Source: SAR324 cluster bacterium
GTDB taxonomy: Bacteria > SAR324 > NAC60-12
Direction: 5' to 3'
Assembly (NCBI GenBank): GCA_028281495.1
Contig: JANQJU010000100.1
Span: 235,961 to 299,960 of the forward strand
Length of the DNA stretch: 64,000 nt
Shown here piece after piece: positions 17,303 through 25,781 of this stretch. The position numbers and the translations under genes were made by a program. A model generated the notes under the pieces. That model saw nothing but the letters and a program-made list of their open reading frames with translations, searched no databases and was not told the origin of the DNA. Position 1 is the first letter of the stretch; each line of letters opens with the position of its first letter.

Positions 17303-18259
17303 ATGAACAAACCACCCCAAACGGTCGAACAGCTTTGCAACCAACGATTGGACTGGCTGAAGGACCGGAACTATTCAGAAGGGACTTTGGAGCGTGAAGC
17401 CATCGCGTTTAAGAAGTTCGCGGAATGGTGCCAACTTCGTGGCGTTTCGTCGCCACAAGAGATGAATCCAGCTTTGGTAAAGAACTTCCAAAGTTGGTCC
17501 CGTCACCAGTGTTCACCCACTGGCCAGCCTTGGAGCATTTCTTACCAACACCTGATTTTAGGTGCCTTGGCTCGTTGCCTCACCTGGGCGCATAAACAAG
17601 GATTCTTACTGTCTGATCCTTCCAGCGGATTGGAAATGCCCAGGCTGCCCAAACCACTGCCTCAACAGGTTTTGACAGTGGATGAATTGGAAACCTTGAT
17701 GCTGACTCCAGATATCGAAACTCCGGCGGGTTTGAGGGATCGCGCATTTTTAGAAGTGTCCTATGCCACAGCGGGAAGACGGCAAGAGCTACTCAACCTC
17801 AAACCAGAGGATCTTGACCCACATCAACGAATCATGTGGATCAGGATGGGCAAGCAGGCTCGGGATCGTGTGGTTCCCATCTCCGAACGGGCCTTGGGTT
17901 GGGTTCGCAAGTACGAACTGGAAACCCGCGAAAAGTGGTCAATGAGGAATCCTCAATGTGAGTATTTGTTCATGACTCAAAAGGCATCCCGTTGGAGCAA
18001 GAGCGGATGTAGCGATATCATTGGCAAGTACTTCGCCAAAGCTTTTCCTGAACGGGATGGAGGCAGTATCCACTTGGTGCGCCATAGTGTAGCCACCTTG
18101 CTTTTGCAAAACGGAATGAACTTGAAAACGTTGCAAGAGTTGCTGGGGCATACTCAGCTTTCAACAACCCAACGTTATCTTCATTTGTCCATCAACGATC
18201 TACAAAGTCAGTATCATCACTATCACCCCTCGGCTCAAGATTGGGCCAAACATTCTTAA
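17303..18259 (+). CDS. Tyrosine recombinase (XerC/XerD-like integrase)
   Basis: A 318-residue site-specific recombinase. Residues ~5-95 form the SAM-like core-binding domain and the rest the catalytic domain. The catalytic set is visible: R159 (AGRRQELL), H257-LV-R260 (IHLVRH), H283 (LLGHTQL) and nucleophile Y292 (TQRYLHLS); the beta-sheet Lys is probably in MGKQARDRVV. It would integrate and excise the module by strand exchange at att sites. The frame opens at 17267, but ATG 17303 has AAGGAG six bases upstream. Its position after the primase and its match in composition suggest it belongs to the same element; a host Xer protein would not sit here. No excisionase gene is recognised, though one of the two small downstream genes could serve. 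Confidence 0.92.
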   Translation: MNKPPQTVEQLCNQRLDWLKDRNYSEGTLEREAIAFKKFAEWCQLRGVSSPQEMNPALVKNFQSWSRHQCSPTGQPWSISYQHLILGALARCLTWAHKQGFLLSDPSSGLEMPRLPKPLPQQVLTVDELETLMLTPDIETPAGLRDRAFLEVSYATAGRRQELLNLKPEDLDPHQRIMWIRMGKQARDRVVPISERALGWVRKYELETREKWSMRNPQCEYLFMTQKASRWSKSGCSDIIGKYFAKAFPERDGGSIHLVRHSVATLLLQNGMNLKTLQELLGHTQLSTTQRYLHLSINDLQSQYHHYHPSAQDWAKHS

Positions 18260-18281
18260 CCTGTAACCTGAAGAGATCACT

Positions 18282-18581
18282 ATGATATCTATTCAATATT
18301 ACCCTCAGAGTGAAAACATGAATCCAGTCAACCAATTGGCCTATGCTACGGATGACATGGCCAAACTACACAACCCCATTGCCTTCTTGGTTGAGGTATC
18401 CCCATTGCTCGCCGATCCCGAAGAGATGGGGGAATGTGCCATTGATGGTTATCGGCAAACCGTTGAGACCTGCCGCCAATATGCTGCTTGTATTGGTGAG
18501 GAATTGAACCAATTGCATGAGCAAATGAAAACCCAAGAGGAATCGGAAGCCGAAAACAGGCCCAAGCTTCATGCCGTTTAA
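18282..18581 (+). CDS. Small hypothetical protein of the mobile module (99 aa)
   Basis: I do not recognise it. It is a 99-residue soluble helical protein, acidic at the C-terminus (MKTQEESEAENR), that starts 22 bp after the integrase stop. GAAGAG lies before the ATG at 18282; an internal Met at residue 12 is a possible alternative start. It is followed by a hairpin with a T-rich tail, so it ends the integrase transcript. Size and position are common for accessory or antirestriction genes of such elements, but nothing in the sequence says which. Confidence 0.5.
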   Translation: MISIQYYPQSENMNPVNQLAYATDDMAKLHNPIAFLVEVSPLLADPEEMGECAIDGYRQTVETCRQYAACIGEELNQLHEQMKTQEESEAENRPKLHAV

Positions 18582-18601
18582 ATCACCTCATTCTTCCAAC
18601 T

Positions 18602-18642
18602 TGGCCAGTCGTTTGGTGACTGGCCACATTTGATAATTTTTA
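18602..18642 (+). terminator. Terminator-like hairpin after the integrase operon
   Basis: A perfect 9-bp stem TGGCCAGTC/GACTGGCCA with a 7-base loop (18602-18626) is followed by CATTTGATAATTTTTAA, a weakly T-rich tail. It sits 21 bp after the stop of the 99-residue gene and 31 bp before the next start. Confidence 0.6.
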
Positions 18643-18656
18643 ACCAAGAGGTCCCT

Positions 18657-18968
18657 ATGTATATCGTGTTTGAAGCCCCACCCCCACCCTTGTCTTTACA
18701 TCTCTGGAGTCCTAGTCATGAAACCATTGTCAATCTTCCAGGCCCAGATATCTTTTTGGTTCGCTACGAACACCGAAGCACTCAGACCATTATTGCTTTA
18801 TCCGAATTGATCCTGAAAACGTTCATGTCTCAACGTTGTGCCGATGACCTGAAAATGCACTTTATTGAGGAAATGTTGGGCCATATGCCCCGCTGCGACA
18901 TTGCTATCTACAAGCCTGAATTCTATGCTTGGTTAGAGACTCGCAGTACCTTGCCCGAGATCCTGTAA
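18657..18968 (+). CDS. Small hypothetical protein (103 aa)
   Basis: I do not recognise it. The frame opens at a TTG at 18630, but the ATG at 18657 (MYIVFEAPPPPLSLHLW) follows AAGAGG by five bases and is chosen. The product is soluble, with a Pro-run near residue 10, a His/Cys-containing body and no signal peptide. It is the last gene of the mobile module before the two hairpins at 19.06-19.16 kb. Being downstream of a terminator-like hairpin, it may be read from its own promoter or by readthrough. Confidence 0.5.
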   Translation: MYIVFEAPPPPLSLHLWSPSHETIVNLPGPDIFLVRYEHRSTQTIIALSELILKTFMSQRCADDLKMHFIEEMLGHMPRCDIAIYKPEFYAWLETRSTLPEIL

Positions 18969-19061
18969 CATCTCTATGGTCGTCCTGACGCCTTCCACTA
19001 TTGATCTGTGATTTTCCTTCATCCTGCTTGCTTTAGATGCCAGCACCACCTACCGACCTGT

Positions 19062-19085
19062 GAAGCCTTTAACTCATAAGGCTTC
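19062..19085. repeat. Hairpin 1 of a tandem, covarying pair
   Basis: GAAGCCTT and AAGGCTTC form a perfect 8-bp stem around loop TAACTCAT. A T-rich run (CATTTTTCC) ends about 25 bp downstream. It is paired with a near copy 79 bp further on. Confidence 0.8.
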
Positions 19086-19140
19086 AATCTATCTCATTTC
19101 CCATTTTTCCTTAGACGATCCTACAAACGGTTCTTCCTGC

Positions 19141-19164
19141 GAAGCCTCTAACCAATGAGGCTTC
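19141..19164. repeat. Hairpin 2 of a tandem, covarying pair
   Basis: GAAGCCTC and GAGGCTTC form a perfect 8-bp stem around loop TAACCAAT. Compared with hairpin 1, the innermost pair changes from T-A to C-G on both sides, which keeps the stem. CCCCTTTTT follows about 22 bp later. Confidence 0.8.
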
Positions 19165-19416
19165 CATCTGTTGCATGTCCCCTTTTTAGGTGCAAAACAA
19201 CTTTCCGATTTTTCCATTAGCACAATCCATGTGCCGAATCGTGAATTGTTTAATTGAAGCCTATTGACAGTTATTCCGATAGTGTCCTAACCTCCTTACG
19301 TATATTCGAGGGATATGGAGTAGTGATCTAAAAATAGTTAAAATTATAAAAAGTTATAAATATTTAAAAAACCGACCGAGCGTATTTTAAAAATTACAGT
19401 TTAAGAAGAGGCAAAA

Positions 19417-20319
19417 ATGAAAAACGATGACAAACCCACATCAGACTACAAAGTCATCCTAGACGACTCCTCGGACAAAAATCGAAATGCCTTTATTACC
19501 TTCCTAGCATTTCAAATTTACCTACTAGTAATAGTAATCGGTACTACAGATAAAGACTTATTGATACCCGATAGCCAAATTCAGTTGCCATTGGTTAACT
19601 TCTCAGTTCCTTTGTTTGGTTTCTACATAATTGCTCCTTTGCTATTATTGGTATTTCATTGGAACCTTTTATTCAATCTCAACCTACATAGTAAGAAGCT
19701 TTTTTCTTGGCTTAACAGCTCAAAAAAGCAAGATGCTAGCCGCATGCTTCGCCCATTTTTATTCAATGCCTTGGCTCACATTGATTCGAGACATTGGCAA
19801 TATCACGTACTACGTTTCGTCCTTTTATTTTTACTAGTTTTCTCTCCTTTGGCTATTTTGGTTTTTATACAATGGCGCTTTTCTGACTATCATAGCTTAG
19901 GGATGACAGGTTGGCACTTCGGAGCAGTGATTATTGATGCCACATTTATAAGCTTATATTGGAACAAAGTTGTAAAAGAGACAGGCAATCGGGGTATTCG
20001 TGTATTTGCCTGGCTTAGAAGAGGTGTTATCACGGGAATACTGATGCTTTCTATAAGCAACGAGGTGATTTTGTTAAGTATTGTTGCCTTCGACTGGATA
20101 CCTTCAAGGAGAAAGGTTCAAACGATTGTTCTTCTTGGAGAAAAAAGAAACATGGATTCCTACATGAGTGAAGACAAATGGGACTTATCAATTGGTTACT
20201 TGTCAATACCTCATGAACTGTCAGACAAATTAATCCCAAGAATTAGTTTAAGAGAACAGACTTTAGTGAACAAGAGATACCGGATTTTCTGCGCTATGTT
20301 AAAAAAGGAGAGAAGCTAG
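19417..20319 (+). CDS. Membrane half of a split pentapeptide-repeat protein
   Basis: A 300-residue protein with four strongly hydrophobic segments at about residues 24-43, 62-86, 130-152 and 198-218; it is probably an inner-membrane domain. Proteins with this four-span N-terminus usually continue directly into pentapeptide repeats. Here the frame ends at a TAG (20317-20319), while the repeat half begins in the -1 frame. After LREQTLV the in-frame residues (NKRYRIF...) look unnatural, whereas the -1 frame reads SEQEIPDFLRYVKKGEKLEE and runs straight into VHGLDLRGRDLRL. The natural product is thus probably one protein of about 630 residues. Function of the family is unknown. The gene is markedly AT-rich compared with its left neighbours. 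Confidence 0.75.
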   Translation: MKNDDKPTSDYKVILDDSSDKNRNAFITFLAFQIYLLVIVIGTTDKDLLIPDSQIQLPLVNFSVPLFGFYIIAPLLLLVFHWNLLFNLNLHSKKLFSWLNSSKKQDASRMLRPFLFNALAHIDSRHWQYHVLRFVLLFLLVFSPLAILVFIQWRFSDYHSLGMTGWHFGAVIIDATFISLYWNKVVKETGNRGIRVFAWLRRGVITGILMLSISNEVILLSIVAFDWIPSRRKVQTIVLLGEKRNMDSYMSEDKWDLSIGYLSIPHELSDKLIPRISLREQTLVNKRYRIFCAMLKKERS

Positions 20320-21326
20320 AAGAAACTGATTGGTCACAAGTAGTGCATGGTTTAGATTTGCGAGGTCGAGATTTGCGTCTAAGCGATTTATATAAATCGA
20401 AATTGTACAACGCTGACCTAAGAAAAGCGAACTTGCAGGGAGCCGACTTAGACAGTACTTTTTTGCAAGGAGCAAATTTAGGTGAAGCTTTAATGCAAGG
20501 AGTCAATTTGAGATTTTCCTCTTTACAAAATGCTAATTTGAGCAATACTTCTCTACAAGGAGCTGATTTGAAAGATGTATCATTGTTAGGAGCAGAATTG
20601 AAAGGAACTAAGTTACAAGGAGCTTCTTTAGAAGCAGTTTCTTTACAGGGTGCTAAACTACGTTTTGTTTCAATGCAAGGAGCGGATTTAAGCTATACTC
20701 AAATGCAAGGAGCGGATTTGCGATTTGTTTTAATGAATGAGGCCAATTTAAACAATACCTCGTTTCGAGGAGCATATTTAAAATCCGTAGATTTAGAGGG
20801 AGCGGTTTTAAACTCTGTAGATTTAGAGGGAGCATATTGGAATGTAGTTCGGGTAGGGGGAACAACTATTATAAAAAGTGATTTATCTCGAACTTGGATT
20901 GGTAGTTTAGATACGACTTTGTCGGAAAGTTGGGAATCAGAGCAAATTAATTGGAAAAAGGAAATCCCTAAGAATCGTTTGAAAAATTTTTCTATGAACA
21001 TGAAACTTTCAGCAGTCAGTATAAAAAATTTTGATGAAAATTGGTTTCAAGAAACTCACCAAAGCAATCTTAGTTTGGATGAGTTAATTAAAATCCGTTA
21101 TAAATTAGCTTGCAGTAAAGAAGAGAATATTGACATCCAAAAATATATCACTAGAGGTTTACTATCTGGTTTTTTAGATGAGTTTGATGACGAGTTAATT
21201 GATATTGTCCAGCAGAGAAGCCCCAATAAAACGGACGAAAATCTTCAAATTGAAATGAAAGACTACATGTCCAAACACTGTCCGAGAACTCTAAGTGCAG
21301 TGGAAAGAATGAATAACTTTTTTTGA
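20265..21326 (+). CDS. Pentapeptide-repeat half of the split protein (-1 frame)
   Basis: From about residue 30 it consists of some 20 pentapeptide repeats of the A(D/N)LxX type (LQGADL, LRKANL, MQGADL, FRGAYL), which fold as a right-handed quadrilateral beta-helix. About 150 non-repeat residues follow. No ATG opens the frame; a GTG at 20343 exists, but it starts inside the conserved linker and has no ribosome site. The frame is open only back to 20247, inside the membrane-protein gene. It is therefore likely the C-terminal half of that gene, joined either by frameshifting or separated by a single-base loss. The DNA repeats themselves are about 75% A+T with strong similarity between units. Confidence 0.75.
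   Translation, partial: SEQEIPDFLRYVKKGEKLEETDWSQVVHGLDLRGRDLRLSDLYKSKLYNADLRKANLQGADLDSTFLQGANLGEALMQGVNLRFSSLQNANLSNTSLQGADLKDVSLLGAELKGTKLQGASLEAVSLQGAKLRFVSMQGADLSYTQMQGADLRFVLMNEANLNNTSFRGAYLKSVDLEGAVLNSVDLEGAYWNVVRVGGTTIIKSDLSRTWIGSLDTTLSESWESEQINWKKEIPKNRLKNFSMNMKLSAVSIKNFDENWFQETHQSNLSLDELIKIRYKLACSKEENIDIQKYITRGLLSGFLDEFDDELIDIVQQRSPNKTDENLQIEMKDYMSKHCPRTLSAVERMNNFF
20301..20307 (+). other. Slippery heptamer A AAA AAG in the overlap of the two frames
   Basis: In the zero frame of the membrane half the codons read TTA AAA AAG, giving the dnaX-type slippery heptamer AAAAAAG. A -1 slip here enters exactly the frame of the pentapeptide half, twelve bases before the TAG stop. No strong upstream Shine-Dalgarno stimulator or downstream stem-loop is obvious. 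Confidence 0.45.
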
Positions 21327-22061
21327 GAAATACAAGATGTATATTAAGTACGAAATAATTATTCATTTAATTTGAGAAAAATCGTTTTTACGATTGGATC
21401 GTGTAGTATAAAAAATTTACATTTGAAGAGATGTTTATTAAAATTAGCCTCCTTACGAAACTTAGGTTTCACTAAAACTAATTTTCATGACCTTAGGCTA
21501 TACATAGGCTAGAAAAATTATGGTGCGCGTTTCTACGATCCGATCTGAGAACATTCAAGAAACTGCAATTACCCTTGGCTGTAAAATGATGAAGCAAAGG
21601 TCTTTAATTGGCATTCGTGTGGGTAATGTCTAGGAGGGTAAAAAGCCTTAGATGCCAGAAAAAGCTATATTTGGGATCAGCACGAACGGACACAATTAGA
21701 AACCAATGTTTTGATTTATACCTTGGTGAATTTGATTCGATTGGGTCTTCATAATTGTCCAGTTAAAGTGTATTTTGACACACAGAATTTGCATGATATG
21801 CCGTCCTGTTTGAATCAATCTCATTCTTATCTCGAAGTTCTTCATATTCTTTATCAAGGGTGTCATTCGGTTGAGCTGTTGCCCTGTCTTAAAGGTCCAT
21901 TTGTAGAAAAATTGAGAAGTAAATTGAACAGCTTGGTCAGTATAAAAACCAATGAAGTAGTGGACAGTTATATAGGCGAAATGGTCAACTGATTGTTGGC
22001 CTCTTAACGCCTTCAATGAATCGAAATCGTTTGTATTGAATCCAATTTCCAGGAGTATTGT
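21327..22061. other. Decayed stretch with a Rhs scrap and a doubtful ORF
   Basis: At 21515-21545 the sequence encodes NYGARFYDP, the hallmark YYGARFYDP of Rhs/YD-repeat proteins, ending at a stop soon after. Nineteen bases are identical to the Rhs fragment at 30.7 kb. Further on, 21630-21992 is open and encodes about 120 residues (ending VVDSYIGEMVN) without ATG or ribosome site; I do not recognise it and suspect a remnant. Confidence 0.45.
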
Positions 22062-22265
22062 ATGAAATTGAAAGTCGCGATCCACGAAGCAGAAGAAGGT
22101 GGCTATTGGGCAGAGGTTCCCGCGTTATCGGGGTGCGTGACGCAAGGAGACAGTTTTGAAGAACTGTTGTCCAATCTTTATGAAGCAGTTGAAGGCTGGT
22201 TATCGGTGGATTTAGACAGCTTATCGATTTCTCAAACCGACAAAGTTATGGAAATCGCGGTTTGA
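22062..22265 (+). CDS. hicB: HicB-family antitoxin
   Basis: A 67-residue protein (MKLKVAIHEAEEGGYWAEVP, then LSGCVTQGDSFEELLSNLYEA) that matches the RNase-H-like HicB fold. HicB binds and neutralises the mRNA-cleaving toxin HicA. It is the short form without a C-terminal DNA-binding domain. AGGAG precedes the ATG. Its stop overlaps a TTG that opens a hicA-like frame (TTGA), the normal antitoxin-toxin coupling. The toxin, however, breaks off after 14 codons, so hicB is an orphan antitoxin here. It may remain because it protects against other HicA toxins or because decay is recent. Confidence 0.85.
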   Translation: MKLKVAIHEAEEGGYWAEVPALSGCVTQGDSFEELLSNLYEAVEGWLSVDLDSLSISQTDKVMEIAV

Positions 22266-22303
22266 AAGCAGTGAGTGGAAAAGATTTCTGTCGTTTGTTT
22301 GAA
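22262..22303 (+). pseudogene. hicA: hicA toxin remnant (first ~14 codons)
   Basis: The residues MKAVSGKDFCRLFE match the HicA N-terminus (typically followed by a GW...GSHH segment with the catalytic His). Instead the sequence switches at about 22300 to a dispersed repeat and stays unrelated. The catalytic His region is absent, so no toxin can be made. Confidence 0.7.
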
Positions 22304-22355
22304 CCGGAGGTGAAAAGACACAAAACGCCCCTCCCAGCCCACCCTGCCACAGGAA
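22297..22355. repeat. Dispersed repeat segment that interrupts hicA
   Basis: GGAGGTGAAAAGACACAAA and GCCCACCCTGCCACA resemble 12634-12702 next to repeat copy A. The match starts just where hicA similarity ends, so this repeat, or the event that brought it, broke the toxin gene. Confidence 0.55.
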
Positions 22356-22504
22356 GATGTTCATGCGGCATTAACCGATGGCTTCACTTTGGAACATCTC
22401 TATTTAGTTTGTGTATATCGCTAGCCGGATCTTATATTTGTTTGTTCCTATTCAGAAGCTGGAATTTCCCAATCTTGGTCTCATGTTATTCTCAAGAGTT
22501 GTAA

Positions 22505-25500
22505 ATGCAGTGTTCAAATTGCCAGTATGAAAACCCAGGAGAAGCGGCATTCTGTATGAAATGCGGAACCCGGCTTGCTGAAAGTGAAGTCAATGCAACT
22601 TCAAAACTACAAAAGACATCGGAAGCGGAACATCGTCAACTCACTGTTATTTTTTGTGATCTGGTGGGGTCTACCGCGCTTTCTGAACAGCTTGATGCAG
22701 AGGATTTACGAGAAGTCATCCGCAGTTATCAGGACGTCTGTGCTTCTGCAGTTAGCCGTTTTGAAGGGTATATTGCGAAGTACATTGGGGATGGCGTACT
22801 GATCTATTTTGGCTATCCTATCGCCCATGAAGATGATGCACAGCGTGCTATCCATTGCGGACTTGCCATTGTTGACCAGGTCAAAAGGCTGGCGAAGCGT
22901 CTACAAAAAGAGAAAGGGATTGACCTGAAAGTACGTTTAGGTGTTCATACCGGACCGGTCATCGCTGGAGAGATGGGAAGCGGAGATACCCGTGAAGAAC
23001 ACGCTATTGTTGGCAAAACTCCTAACATAGGTGCGCGTATCGAAGGCATCGCCGAAGCTAATTCGGTAGTCATGAGTTCCGATACCTATCGGCTGATCAA
23101 AGATGATTTTGTTTGTCGATCCATGGGATTTCATACTCTGAAAGGAATTTCTGAACCCATGGAAGTATACCAAGCTCTTCACGAAACGGGAGTTCAGGAC
23201 CGTCTCGACAAAACAGCGAGTGTCAAAGAGCGAGTTCCTTTAGTCGGACGAGACCAAGAATTACAGGAGATTTTAAAGCGATGGGAGCATATCGAAAACG
23301 GTTTGGGGCAATTGGTCCTTCTTAAGGGTGAACCGGGTCTCGGCAAATCCCGGTTGGTGAAAGAGTTTCGTGAGCAGATTGTGAACCAAGCCCATACGGA
23401 ACAAGAATGCCGATGCTCTCCCTATCACCACAATAGCGTATTGTATCCACTCGTTAATTTATTAGTCAAAATATTGCAACTTCATCCGGAGGATCCCCCG
23501 GCTAGCAAACTGGATAAATTGGAAGAATTTTTGTCGGAGTATGAGCTTCCCTTGTCCGAAGCGGTTCCTTTGATTGCAGACCTGTGTTCTCTCTCTTTGG
23601 AAGAACGTTATTCGCCTCTTCAAACAACGCCCCAGAAAATCCGAGAAAAAACTTTGGAGGTTTTGGCAAATCTATTAGTAGAAATGGCAAAACGGCGTCC
23701 GATGTTGTTCATTATAGAGGATCTACACTGGTCAGACCCTACCACTCAGGAATTTTTAAATCTTCTGATTAATCGCCTTTCCACGGTTCCAATTCTAGCG
23801 TTACTTACCTTTCGCCCGGTATTTCTCCCTCCATGGCCTCTGGAAAATTTTACTACCTCCATTCAATTATCATCGTTATCTCTGGAAGTCATAAAACCGA
23901 TCATCGACGGATTAGCGGGAGGCAAATCCCTTCCGGACGAGGTGTTACAACAACTCATAGCAAAAACGGATGGGGTTCCATTATTTGTGGAAGAGTTAAC
24001 TAAAATGGTTCTAGAATCGGGATTACTGGAAGAGCAGGAAAACTCTTATGAACTCACCGCGCCGCTGCCAACGCTAGCCATCCCTGCCACAATTCAAGGT
24101 TCACTCATGGCCCGTTTGGATCGTCTTGACAGCGCAAAAGAAATCGCGCAATTGGGAGCCGTTTTAGGAAGAGAGTTTAGCTATTCGTGGATTCAAAAGC
24201 TTTCTTCTCTAGAAGAAACCGCATTGCAGCATGAATTGCAAAAACTGGTCGATGCCGAACTTTTGGACCAAGAAGACGTTCCCCCTCAAGCAAACTATAT
24301 GTTTCGTCATGCCTTAGTCCAAGACACGGCCTATCAATCCTTGCTCAAGAGCAAGCGAGCTCAGGTGCATCGAGAGATTGCCAATCTCTTAGAAACAAAA
24401 TTTCCTGAAATCACCCAAAATCAGCCTGAATTCATTGCTTACCACTATAGCGAAGGCAATATGATTGAACAGGCGGTTAAATTCTGGGAAAACGCGGGAA
24501 AGTTAGCGCTCCAGCGTTCTGCCATTGCCGAAGCGATTAACCATCTCAATGAAGGATTGAGATTGGTGAAAATGCTTCCGGAAACTCCAGAGCAGATGCG
24601 GCAAGAAATCGAACTTCAGATGACTTTAGCCATGGCGATGTCGTTAACTCCGGATATGGTGTCTCCTAAAGTCGGAGCCGTGTATACTAGAACCAGAGAA
24701 TTGAGCGAGCAATTAGAAGATCCGCGTTGGCTATTTCGAGTCCTTTGCGGTCAAGCAAATTTATACAATACTCCCAAAGGCGAACTTCGAGAAATTTGTA
24801 AATACGGAGAGCGTTGTATGGAAGCTGCCGAGAAATTGAACGACACCGCATTGCGCATTGAAGCCCACCATATGTTGTGGACTGCTAAGTTGCACTTGGG
24901 AGATTGTCTTGGCGCCGATATACATGCGAGCGCAATCAAGGCATGTTACAACCCAGACCTTCATCATGAGTTGACCTATCTTTATTCCGGTCATGATCCG
25001 GGTGTATGTTCTAACACCTGCTCTGCCTGGATCAAATGGGAGTTGGGTTACCCAGATCAAGCTCTGCAACGTGCTCAATATGCAGTAAGTCTTGCAGACC
25101 AGGTCGGGCATCCGATGTCTCACGGTTTTGCGAAGCACTACATTACCTTGATTCATTATCTTCGCGGAGAATTTCGCCAGGCTGAGGAGAGAGCTCAAAT
25201 TCAGATCGCCTATTGCGAAGAGCATGGAATTTTCCTTTGGGAACTGTTAGGTCGTATCCTGCTAGGGGCCACGATGGTTGCTCAAGGGAAAGACATTTCT
25301 CAAGGAATCGAAATGAGTCAAAATGGGTTAGATTTTTTTCAAACTAGCGGATTTAATATAATGCTTCCATTTTTCTTCTCCCTTGCAGCAGAGGCTTATA
25401 GAGATGCTGGACAAATCGAACAAGGATTGAAAACCCTGGAGGAGGGACTGGCATTCGCACAGAATTCTGAAGAACAACTCCATGTTCCAGAACTGTTTCG

Positions 25501-25774
25501 ACTCAAAGGCGAACTCTTATTAATGCAAAGTGATACGGAGGAGAATCAACAGTTGGCAGAATCTTTGTTTAAATTGGCATTGGAAAGGGCGAGTCAGCAA
25601 CAGACGAAATCGCTGGAGCTGCGTGCTGTGACCCATTTAGCTCAACTATGGAAAAATCAAGGGCGGTCGAAAGAAGCGTATCAGCGACTGGCGCCCATCT
25701 ATCATTGGTTTACAGAAGGGGAGACCACCGCCGATGTGAAAGCGGCAAAAACGCTCCTCCAGGAGTTCTCTTAA
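22505..25774 (+). CDS. Zinc-ribbon / class III nucleotide cyclase / AAA ATPase / TPR regulator
   Basis: A 1089-residue cytoplasmic signalling protein. Residues 3-20 are a zinc ribbon (C3, C6, C17, C20). About 45-205 is a class III adenylate/guanylate cyclase domain. The two metal Asp residues are present (D52 in FCDLVGST; D96 in YIGDGV), as are the transition-state Asn and Arg (TPNIGARIEG), so it should be active. About 240-560 is an AAA_16/ORC-like ATPase with Walker A GEPGLGKS (275-282) and Walker B-like MLFIIEDLHWSDP. The rest, about 600-1080, is TPR-like helical repeats. Proteins of this build are thought to couple ligand or protein binding by the TPR/ATPase part to cyclic nucleotide output; the nucleotide cannot be fixed from sequence. 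The start ATG at 22505 follows AAGAG. It stands alone and is followed at once by dispersed repeat B. Confidence 0.93.
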   Translation: MQCSNCQYENPGEAAFCMKCGTRLAESEVNATSKLQKTSEAEHRQLTVIFCDLVGSTALSEQLDAEDLREVIRSYQDVCASAVSRFEGYIAKYIGDGVLIYFGYPIAHEDDAQRAIHCGLAIVDQVKRLAKRLQKEKGIDLKVRLGVHTGPVIAGEMGSGDTREEHAIVGKTPNIGARIEGIAEANSVVMSSDTYRLIKDDFVCRSMGFHTLKGISEPMEVYQALHETGVQDRLDKTASVKERVPLVGRDQELQEILKRWEHIENGLGQLVLLKGEPGLGKSRLVKEFREQIVNQAHTEQECRCSPYHHNSVLYPLVNLLVKILQLHPEDPPASKLDKLEEFLSEYELPLSEAVPLIADLCSLSLEERYSPLQTTPQKIREKTLEVLANLLVEMAKRRPMLFIIEDLHWSDPTTQEFLNLLINRLSTVPILALLTFRPVFLPPWPLENFTTSIQLSSLSLEVIKPIIDGLAGGKSLPDEVLQQLIAKTDGVPLFVEELTKMVLESGLLEEQENSYELTAPLPTLAIPATIQGSLMARLDRLDSAKEIAQLGAVLGREFSYSWIQKLSSLEETALQHELQKLVDAELLDQEDVPPQANYMFRHALVQDTAYQSLLKSKRAQVHREIANLLETKFPEITQNQPEFIAYHYSEGNMIEQAVKFWENAGKLALQRSAIAEAINHLNEGLRLVKMLPETPEQMRQEIELQMTLAMAMSLTPDMVSPKVGAVYTRTRELSEQLEDPRWLFRVLCGQANLYNTPKGELREICKYGERCMEAAEKLNDTALRIEAHHMLWTAKLHLGDCLGADIHASAIKACYNPDLHHELTYLYSGHDPGVCSNTCSAWIKWELGYPDQALQRAQYAVSLADQVGHPMSHGFAKHYITLIHYLRGEFRQAEERAQIQIAYCEEHGIFLWELLGRILLGATMVAQGKDISQGIEMSQNGLDFFQTSGFNIMLPFFFSLAAEAYRDAGQIEQGLKTLEEGLAFAQNSEEQLHVPELFRLKGELLLMQSDTEENQQLAESLFKLALERASQQQTKSLELRAVTHLAQLWKNQGRSKEAYQRLAPIYHWFTEGETTADVKAAKTLLQEFS

Positions 25775-25781
25775 GAGCGAC

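Larger units (their letters stand above)
18969..19416. other. Non-coding right edge of the mobile module
   Basis: No gene is seen. The stretch holds two related hairpins (19062-19085 and 19141-19164). It becomes very AT-rich after 19300, where the pentapeptide-gene region begins. A right attachment site of the element could lie here, but no left partner sequence was found by eye. Confidence 0.4.

Noticed and set aside
21711..21992. 93-codon frame before hicB as a real gene
   Set aside because: TTG start without ribosome site, preceded by Rhs debris, and no recognisable motif; noted only as part of the decayed stretch.
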